From: Megalobrama amblycephala
Taxonomy: Eukaryota > Chordata > Actinopteri > Cypriniformes > Xenocyprididae
Direction of reading: 5' to 3'
Assembly (NCBI RefSeq): GCF_018812025.1
Contig: NC_063058.1
Span: 20,390,297-20,454,296, forward strand
DNA: 64,000 nt
The notes beneath the pieces are model-generated. The model had not been told where the DNA came from. It did no database searches and saw only the letters and a program-made list of their open reading frames with translations. Position 1 is the stretch's first letter. The number at the start of each line of letters is the position of its first letter. This document shows, piece after piece, positions 39,001 through 45,400 of the stretch. Made by a program: the position numbers and the translations under genes.

Positions 39001-39247
39001 AGCACAATTTCAGACCTTGTGTGTATTCGTCTGGGTCACGGCACCAACGTGTTAACTCACTAACTGGGAACAGGTGCGGATGGCTGGTCTATTTGCTTCC
39101 GTGTATTTGAAGAAGTGTTGAAAAAGCCTGCTGAGTTATACACATGACGTATATGGGGCAAATGTAACTCTCCTGTATTGTCTCTTTGCTAACTCATTAG
39201 CACATTAACAGCGTGTTCCCTTATGTTCTGCAGGAACAAGAAAATAA
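16149..39247 (+). CDS. cald1: caldesmon 1 (cald1), 16 coding exons
   Basis: Caldesmon is an actin-, tropomyosin-, myosin- and calmodulin-binding regulator of thin filaments in smooth muscle and non-muscle cells. Coding exons: 16149-16228, 26998-27117, 27516-27954, 28067-28111, 28201-28764, 29271-29312, 29429-29520, 29604-29862, 31543-31674, 31817-31860, 31956-32031, 32106-32246, 32357-32479, 36167-36235, 38195-38228, 39234-39247 (stop TAA); 2274 nt, 757 codons. The start MDEDFDFERRRELRRQKREE matches the mammalian N terminus; residues 27-90 continue with the DDDEE, RERRRRARQERLR and RREERRQKR-type blocks. Residues 229-416 are acidic and lysine-rich with EEKPxTPKK repeats where mammals have the central helix. 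Residues 461-570 are the conserved coiled ELKRRR/EELKKKREER/EIERRRAEAAEK segment. Near residue 655 SIKSMWEKGNV matches calmodulin site A, followed by the actin-binding tail. The exon 7 donor is weak (GTCATT at 29521; a GC donor at 29503 would shorten the protein by six residues). Whether this is cald1a or cald1b cannot be decided here. Confidence 0.93.
16832..17706. mobile_element. Terminal-inverted-repeat MITE (TGGTAACACTTTACA ends)
   Basis: The left end TGGTAACACTTTACAGTAAG and a right end with complementary ACCTTATTGTAAGGTGTTACCA form the terminal inverted repeats. The interior contains a sequence ending GTTCATGACCCC before TTTAA (about 17525-17541), like the right end of family E (54700), so another element is probably nested within. 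The target-site duplication is unclear. It lies in cald1 intron 1. Confidence 0.6.
17780..18881. mobile_element. MITE family B, copy 2, carrying a 92-bp foreign segment
   Basis: Ends TGGTGCAATATGTAA and TTACATATTGCACCT, flanked by TTAA (17776-17779 and 18882-18885). Compared with copy 3 (44435) it has about 90 extra bases. Bases 18525-18616 are identical to the reverse complement of 21616-21707, a coding-like sequence. It lies in cald1 intron 1. Confidence 0.8.
20001..20794. mobile_element. Fold-back element with internal 69-bp satellite
   Basis: The left end TACGGAAGAGGATTAGGGCC is repeated inverted at the right end (20775-20794), and pairing continues for more than 60 bp through AATAATAAAAAAATAAAACC and CATCTCAAGATTAAAG. 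The interior is made of variants of TTCTCGTAATTTAACGAG and TTCTCGAAATTTAACGAG spaced by TATTCTCAACATTTTATCTC-like linkers, with a 69-bp period clearest at 20490-20703. A frame reading through it is only the satellite translated. It lies in cald1 intron 1. Confidence 0.75.
20986..21024. repeat. (TA)n microsatellite
   Basis: About 39 bp of uninterrupted alternating A and T in cald1 intron 1. Confidence 0.9.
21616..22118 (+). pseudogene. Coding-like fragment, unidentified (possible retropseudogene)
   Basis: Two overlapping plus-strand frames look protein-like for an intronic sequence. The first (about 21619-21744) reads with normal amino-acid composition, including CSMHMCWNDPEKIFIEMDES, to a TAG. 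The second, shifted frame runs from about 21720 to a stop after 22118 and includes FIGIISGKEIFLMEIIDAKE. A single frameshift near 21720-21740 would join them, suggesting a decayed intronless gene copy. I do not recognise the parent protein. The first 92 bp occur again, inverted and identical, inside MITE B copy 2 at 18525-18616. It could instead be part of an unknown transposon ORF. Confidence 0.3.
23003..23743. mobile_element. MITE family D, copy 2 (near-palindromic)
   Basis: AGGGTTAGTTCACCC and GGGTGAACTAACCCT termini, flanked by TTAA (22999-23002 and 23744-23747). Much of the interior is inverted-repeat sequence. It sits in the centre of the long stem of the solo LTR. Confidence 0.8.
23910..24164. 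mobile_element. Small non-autonomous hAT element (255 bp)
   Basis: The termini CAGTGTTGCCA and TGGCAATCCTG are imperfect inverted repeats, flanked by a perfect 8-bp duplication ATTGTGAC (23902-23909 and 24165-24172). Removing it restores the LTR end sequence TTGTGACA. Confidence 0.75.
25352..26321 (-). mobile_element. MITE family A, copy 5
   Basis: Flanked by TTAA (25348-25351 and 26322-26325), in the same orientation as copy 4. The 18-bp palindrome is present at 26134-26151 with its last base changed (C to T); the TTACGTAA core is intact. It lies in cald1 intron 1, upstream of exon 2. Confidence 0.85.
27210..27500. repeat. Degenerate inverted/tandem repeat (GTGGCCAC units)
   Basis: Units containing CGTGGCCAC or GTGGCTAC, followed by AAATTAAGAATTTGTTCCC and TTGTTTTA, recur in both orientations across cald1 intron 2. 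They give a palindrome-rich block with no coding capacity, ending just before exon 3. Confidence 0.55.
29976..30824. mobile_element. Non-autonomous hAT element (849 bp) with nested core
   Basis: The ends ATAGGGTTGTCAAAAGTACC and TATTTTTGACAAGCCT are inverted repeats flanked by the perfect 8-bp duplication ACTTGATA (29968-29975 and 30825-30832). The two arms are complementary for about 150 bp (left CAATGATCAACGCTTCAAAAAC pairs with the right arm). The unrelated middle (about 30170-30640) looks like a second insertion of unknown class. It lies in cald1 intron 8. Confidence 0.75.
32515..32832 (+). mobile_element. TRIM-like miniature LTR element with tRNA-like LTRs
   Basis: Two related terminal repeats, 32515-32641 and 32685-32832, both start TGTAACG and end GGTTACA. 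They are flanked by TCTG on both sides (weak evidence, since the flank is a TCTG/TCTA tract). Two bases after the first repeat comes TGGTGCCGTGACCCGGAT (32643-32660), which looks like a primer-binding site complementary to a tRNA 3' end (CACGGCACCA). A purine-rich AAGGGGGTGAG precedes the second repeat. The internal region is only 43 bp, so no protein is encoded. Each repeat carries a T-arm-like stretch; in the second it is GGGGTTCGAATCCC, matching the Pol III box B consensus. The repeats differ considerably, so the insertion is old. It lies in cald1 intron 13. Confidence 0.6.
33012..34575 (-). mobile_element. Tc1/mariner transposon with broken transposase
   Basis: A 1564-bp element is flanked by TA (33010-33011 and 34576-34577). 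Its inverted ends run CAAACCTGATTCCAAAAAAG and onward through TTGGGACACTGTACAAATTG. The minus strand holds a Tc1-type transposase in pieces. At 34240-33897 is the N-terminal part with the helix-turn-helix (SQRKIAKSLKLSSSTVHNII). At 33671-33228 is the C-terminal catalytic part with FQHDNARPHTA (second Asp) and SPDPSPIENIW (final Glu of the DDE triad). The pieces are in different frames with a broken middle, so this copy is not active. It lies in cald1 intron 13. Confidence 0.9.
36315..37848 (-). mobile_element. Tc1-like transposon with about 210-bp inverted repeats, degenerate
   Basis: A 1534-bp element flanked by TA (36313-36314 and 37849-37850), starting CAGGTGCTGGTCATATAATT. The inverted ends pair for about 210 bp (36315-36530 with 37637-37848). 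Minus-strand remnants around 37013-36788 read like Tc1 transposase (FLFQQD, then APAHSAKTTSK in another frame, then WPANMPD) but are broken by frameshifts. It lies in cald1 intron 14. Confidence 0.85.
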
Positions 39248-39359
39248 GGACATCTGAATGACCCCAGATCAGCTGAAATGGAAGACGCTTCCTTAAAATT
39301 TGCATAATTTTGCAACTTCAGGACCCGGATTTTACAAGTGGCAACCCAACACAGCACAA

Positions 39360-39384
39360 AATAAAAATCATACAAAAATAAACA
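39360..39384 (+). terminator. Candidate cald1 polyadenylation signals
   Basis: AATAAA occurs at 39360-39365 and again at 39379-39384, 113 to 137 bases after the cald1 stop codon. These are the first such signals downstream, so they are the likely 3' end unless a longer UTR is used. Confidence 0.45.
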
Positions 39385-39791
39385 AAAATGTGTTTAAAAT
39401 CACACAGGCCCAATAATGCATATTAAAGTGTTAGTATTACTGTCAATGCAGATGCATTTGACAGAGTTTAATTGGACGCAAGTGTTTAAGTGGAAAGTGT
39501 TTTCACCTCCCTTTTAAACATTGATTAGCCTATTTATTTTGCTATCTTAACTATGCATGATTATATGGTTAGCTGCATTTAGCATTATTTTTTTCCCTGC
39601 TGTTCGCAACCATATATGATGAAAAATTCTCATTTGCACATAAACATTTTACATTTGTTAAATCAGAAAATAATTTACAATAAACAATTATAATACAGTT
39701 ACAGCTACCAGTTACTATTAGAACTAATAGATGCGGTCACATTATTCTATTGTCAATATAGTGTAGCAAAGTATGAAGCACCGCTCACACA

Positions 39792-41378
39792 CAGTGTTGG
39801 GGAAAGTTACTTTTAAAAGTAATGCGTTACAATATTGCGTTGATCCTTATAAAGTAGTCTCGCATAGTCAGACCTTCAGACTGACGGCAGAAGCTCTGGA
39901 TTCTATCGCAGCCTTCATTGGCCAAGGACCGCCGAGAGGACATTGGATTGACATGTAACGCAACCAATCAGAGTTCATTTTGCTCCGCGTCATGCGTGAA
40001 AATGTAAAGTCGATGTCCCTACAATAACAGACCGGCGTGCATCTAATAAATCATTCATTCAAAAACATTGTGCAAGTTTACTGTCACAGTGGAGCTGCAA
40101 CTAAACATACTTTTGAAAATCCAGCGTTTAGTTGATCCTGATATGCGCTCATTGTCACAGTTGTAAAAACGGCGGCGTTCTTCTTTCACGAGGGGGTTTA
40201 GCGTCAGCATTTGTTTCCAGGTGGACCGTTAAAGAATGCAATACAACACAAAGTCTCAAAAACATCCTGTAGAATTCAACCAACCAGATGACGACTTCGA
40301 TACTCCTGAATTGTTTCCAGATAAATGTGCCCTATGCATCAGACGTTCAGCCAACGATCCGTGGGTGTGACATCTGAGGCTGAGACTACCTAAAAAGTAA
40401 CAAATTGCGTTACATAGTTACTTTTTATGGAAAGTAACCGTGTGTTCACACCGCCGCCGGCAAGAGCGTCAACATTCGCCTTGGCCGCCCTGCCAACAAC
40501 GCTGTACTGTTCGTTCAAACAGCCGCCGGCGGGAGGGTCAAAGTAAATGACAAGTTGTGGCAACCAATCGGAATCCTCTCAAGCGAGGGCCTCTACATTC
40601 CGATTGGTTGCCGCCGAACCGCGTCATAGCTCATTACCCTAAAGTTGACTTGATTTCAACTCTCCTCGACGCTCACCGTCCAAGACGCGCCGCGCCGCTC
40701 TCGCCGGAGCTCGCCGCCGGCTCTCAATGAAAATGAATGACTTCCTGTCACTTTGACGCTCTCGCCGCCGGCAGTGTGAACACACAGTAATGCATTACAT
40801 TACTTTTGCATTACTTTTTGTCACCTGAGCTGGGCTTGCATGTTTTTTTTTTTAAAGAACAAAAAATAAAAGTTCTATTTTTGATCAAACTAAAGGCCCT
40901 TTCACAGCAAAAGTGAAATGAATAAGCCGAAAATGCAAATTCACGCCTGTACAGTAGAGGGCGCAGCAATAAAAAACAAAAATGAAACAAATGTGATGTT
41001 CAACTAAAGTCGTTTTTGCTTATTATTATGGTTGAATTGGATCACCAAAGGTCAGCAGCAAAGACATTGAATAAAGTGAGATTAAGTCCATAAAGTATAA
41101 AAAGTTTAAAATGAAAGTTTGCAATTCACTGCTTTTATTCATTTTGAGGAATGCTGAATCTGTTTTTGTGCTCACAGAACTACAATACCCACACAATGCC
41201 TCTGCACTCACGATTCCTCTCAACATGAGGACAGGAGAGGTGTCAATCAATAAATAAGAAAAAGTAACTAGCGTTACTTTTTTGAAAATGTAATAGTTAT
41301 GCGTTACTTTACTAGTTACTTGAAAAAGTAATCTGATTACATAACTCGCGTTACTTGTAATGGTTACCCCCAACACTG
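39792..41378. mobile_element. Non-autonomous hAT element between cald1 and troponin T
   Basis: The ends CAGTGTTGGGGAAAGTTACT and GGTTACCCCCAACACTG are inverted repeats rich in GTTACTTTT/GTAATGC motifs. They are flanked by an 8-bp duplication, CTCACACA (39784-39791) and CTCACAGA (41379-41386), with one mismatch. It is 1587 bp with no transposase. A second, CpG-rich element is nested at 40441-40784. Confidence 0.75.
40441..40784. mobile_element. Nested CpG-rich palindromic MITE (344 bp)
   Basis: Inverted ends TGTGTTCACACCGCCGCCGG and, complementary on the right, CCGCCGGCAGTGTGAACACA. The interior is strongly CpG-rich (repeated GCCGCCGGC), in contrast to the AT-rich surroundings. It lies inside the hAT element about 1.5 kb upstream of the troponin T first exon. 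Confidence 0.65.
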
Positions 41379-42179
41379 CTCACAGAGAAGTCAATTTCAA
41401 ACCATGCATCTTTCTGTTGGGCAATGCAACAAATTCGAAACTCCATTGCAACTTGGATTCCTATTAAATTGACTGGATTTTTTCCTGCGAAAATTCACAG
41501 AACAGCAGTAAATGTGACCGCACCTTTTGGTGCATTTAGCTTTTAATAATTTTTTTTTTTTAAATACTTTAGAAAAATCTTTAGAGCTTCCCATCTTCCC
41601 TCTGGAGTTTCAGATCACCTGTTGAATTTACACTCATGATATAATGCTTTGTAACATGTTGTGGTTTAGATGTTTGATTGTGCTTCGCTGATGATGCTTT
41701 TGCCTATATGAATTTTATTCATATGCTTTGCACTTGGAGTCTCAAAGTCATGCTATGAACACTACACATCTGATAAAACATTAATAAAAATCTTACAGAT
41801 ACAGCATTATGAAGTATTTTGGTAGTAATATAGCTCAACTCTTTCAAAATACCAATAAAACATTTCCTACTATAACAGTTCCAACGGTCAGTGATGATTG
41901 CAACAACTGTACAATTATTGTATTATCAAGCAAGCTTTCACAGTAAAGTAACGATACATGCACTCATTGCCTCTGTGTGTGTTTTCTGTACTGCACTCAT
42001 TGTCATTCGACACAAGCCATCTACTTCTTTCTCTGAATGGATTGGTTTTCACAGGGTGGCAAAACAAGGCCGACTATGAGCAGGTCAAAGAGAATGTTTG
42101 GTTTTAGAACTTCAATGAAATGCATCTGACAGTCTAACAATAGACGAAGGCTTTCAGCACAAGCCAATCAGAGGACATT

Positions 42180-42284
42180 ATAGTCACGTGGTGTGTTAGT
42201 ATGTTAGCCTTGAGACTGAGGCCCGGCGCTCTAACTCCCTCTAAAAGAGAGCTGCTCCATCACTGAGATCGGAAAACTACCCAG
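42180..42284 (+). promoter_or_regulatory. Probable troponin T promoter and untranslated exon 1
   Basis: An untranslated first exon ends at 42284 (ACCCAG followed by GTAAGATA), which fits the usual troponin T layout of a short non-coding exon 1. Upstream are an E-box CACGTG at 42185-42190 and a TATA-like TCTAAAAG near 42240. The transcription start is inferred, not seen. Confidence 0.4.
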
Positions 42285-42409
42285 GTAAGATAAATCAGTA
42301 TATTCAGTACATTCTCCCAAACCCCTTCCTTACTGTATACAGGAATAATAAGCAAGATGTATTTTGGCATTTTGTGTATAAAAATGTTTGTCATGTTATA
42401 GTTATAGTC

Positions 42410-45400
42410 ATGTCTGACACAGAAGATGTGATGGATGATGGGGCTCAGTGAGTAACAGTGTTTTACACCTAAGTTTGCACTACTTTCTAATTTTGATTAT
42501 GATTTGTTATGGTAAAAAGCAATTAATTTGATGTGCATTGTATTTTTTTTTACTTATAAATCTTTTTGTCTGTGTGTTTGTGTGTTTTATCTAATTTTAT
42601 AAAAGGGAGGAAGGTATTGTATCAATGTCTATATATATATTTCTCCATTAATTTATGTCTATTTACACACATTTACATTGTATTATATTGTTCACACCAA
42701 GTATAATTACAAATAGTATATGCAGAGTGTAAATAAAAGCGATGCTATTTGTATTAAAGGTAAATTGACACCGCCTATAATAATTATAATAATTTTAACA
42801 CTTTTTTTTATTTTTAATTGTTTATTGTAACTGTTCAATTGCTGTTAAAAACATATATTTCTCCAATTATAGTGGACGACTCAAAATCCAAACCAAAGTA
42901 AGTTCCATTATTCTCTTGTATGTACCATTATATTAAACTTTTTTAGTTTTTCTTTTTAAATGTCAATCTTTTATCTTCAGGTATCTATCAAATATCCAAG
43001 CACCAAAGATCCCAGAGGGAGAAAAAGTAGATTTTGATGTAAGTAGGATATTTTTCTCTCGGTTACAGTCTCTTTAAATGCATAACTCTCACTTTCAAAC
43101 TCTCTGTAATCTGTATCATTTGTATTTGTGTGTGTAGGACATCCAAAAAAAGCGTCAGGAGAAGGATTTAACAGAACTACAGTCTCTTATAGAGGCTCAT
43201 TTTCTTCAGAGACAGAAAGATGAAGAGGAACTCATTGCTCTGGTCAACAGAATCGTAAGTGTGTTTCCTTATAAATGTTATTTCTGATCTAAATATGTCA
43301 TACAGCTCTTTGTGTACAGAAAGAGAAATTCTTATAGCTTTACATACTTTATTTTATATAGTTAAATATAAATATCAATCAATGAGATAAGCATCATGCA
43401 GATCCTGGAAGAGGTACATAAACTTATGATCAGAAGTATGCAAATATGTGTTTTAACAGGAGAAGAGGCGAGCAGAGAGAGCCGAGCAGCAGCGAATAAG
43501 AGCAGAGAGAGAGAAAGAGCGTCAGGCCAGACTCGCCGTGAGTTCCTGTCAAATTCTGACTGTCAACAGCTGCACAAACACCTGCCAAACCAGGGCTTTT
43601 GAATCTTTTAGATGCATGGACCCTTAAATATGATCATAAACTTTATAGGCAGTTATATATATTTAAATACTGTTCACAGGAAGAGAGAGAGAGGAAGGAG
43701 CAGGAAGAACAGAGAAAGAAGCAGGATGAAGACGCCAAGAAGAAGAAAGCTCTCACTAACATGACCCATCAGTACGGTGGCGTGCAGCAAAGGGTCAGTG
43801 TTCACCATATTTAATATCAGAATATTGTGAATTTACATGATCATGCAGATTCTTTCACTAATTATTGCTGAACTGAAGGGTGAAGGACGCAAAGGTGCCA
43901 AGAAACAGACCGAAAGGGAGAAAAAGAAGAAGATCCTTGCTGACCGCCGAAAACCACTGAACATTGAACACCTGAGTGACGACAAACTCAAGTATGACAG
44001 ATTTTCATATGCATATTCTCTATTTTTTTAATTACTAACAGTATTTTTCCTTGTTGTTGTTGTTAAGGACAGACCCAGAAATAGGACTACAGGAAATAGT
44101 TCATTATTTAGAACTAGAATATATGAGAATAATTTATAATTTCAGAGAACCCTAAAAATTAGTAACCTTTCGCACTGAATGCGAGGAATGGGAAAGAACG
44201 TATGCTGCGTTACAGATGAGACTGGATGTGGGAATATCCCAGATTAAATGTCCCACTTCAGATCTTCCAATCACTCATACGTTCACATGTTGACCACATG
44301 ATGTCGCCATGACACAATGAGAGCATATCATGTTTTTGTGTCAATTATAGCAAAACAAAATAAAAAATAACATTAAATTGCTTTGAAAAACGCTGACGAA
44401 AAGTGAAAACGAAGGTAACATTACATGAACTTAAAGGTGCAATATGTAAAAATTCTGTCCGCTAGAGGTCGCTAGAGGCATATTCAAACAAAGGTGTAGC
44501 TTGATGACGATAAGTTTGAGCGCGGAAACTTGGGACATGTGGTCTCCACCTCAGCGGCCGGTGGAAAAGAATTGAGATAGGACTCGGGAAGAAATCATGT
44601 TCATGGATGCGATTATTAACGTTACTGTAGTGTGAAGCAGAGCAGGACCGAGTGTTGTGGGAGCTGAACGAGGAGCTGGAGCGATTGCGCAACACACACC
44701 TCACTAGCAGCAGAACTTTTATTATGCCACAGTCGCTGGCGCTGCTTCCGCTTTTCCGGTCATGAGTATGAGGTAACGCAGCTCTGTTTATTATATTAGA
44801 TACATTTAAGTGTGTTGAAAATGATGTTATAACGTTACTCTGTGCGTTCGCTCGGCGGCTGCTGTGAGACACTGTTACACACTGCAGTAAGATAGATCGA
44901 TTTTAGAATATCATATTAATAAATGCTGGATGGCTTATGTTGATAAATGGCATGCAATTAATTTTAAAACGTATTGTATGATGGAGAAAATGCAGTATTA
45001 CTGTTACTAAAAATAAAGCTGCATCTGATTATGCTATGTTAGCTACTTCACAAAATAGTGTTTTTCTCTGAGGCATGGTAAAGCATGGTACTCGCTGTAA
45101 ATCAAGAAAATTAGATTTAAACAATAAGACTTAACGTGTTAAGCTAAACAATTAGTTTTTTTAACAATTAGTTGAGCTAAAACAATTACCAAACAGTTGT
45201 TCCCTTGTCTATTAAAACATGTAATATATTAAAATGTCTTTGCTGTTATGGTTTCTACAAAATAAAACCGGAATCCGAGGGTAATGCGGGTATGACGCAA
45301 TTGACAGGCGACTCCTCGCACATCCCAGAGCCTTGGTTAAAAATGCAATTTTCTCACGATTTACAAATAGTTGGAAACATTTGGGATATTGTAAGTACTC

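Noticed and set aside
43837..43878. An earlier acceptor for the troponin T exon at 43879 (CAG near 43848)
   Set aside because: It would add a hydrophobic [10 protein letters not shown] stretch not found in troponin T; the acceptor at 43878 gives the expected [10 protein letters not shown] junction.
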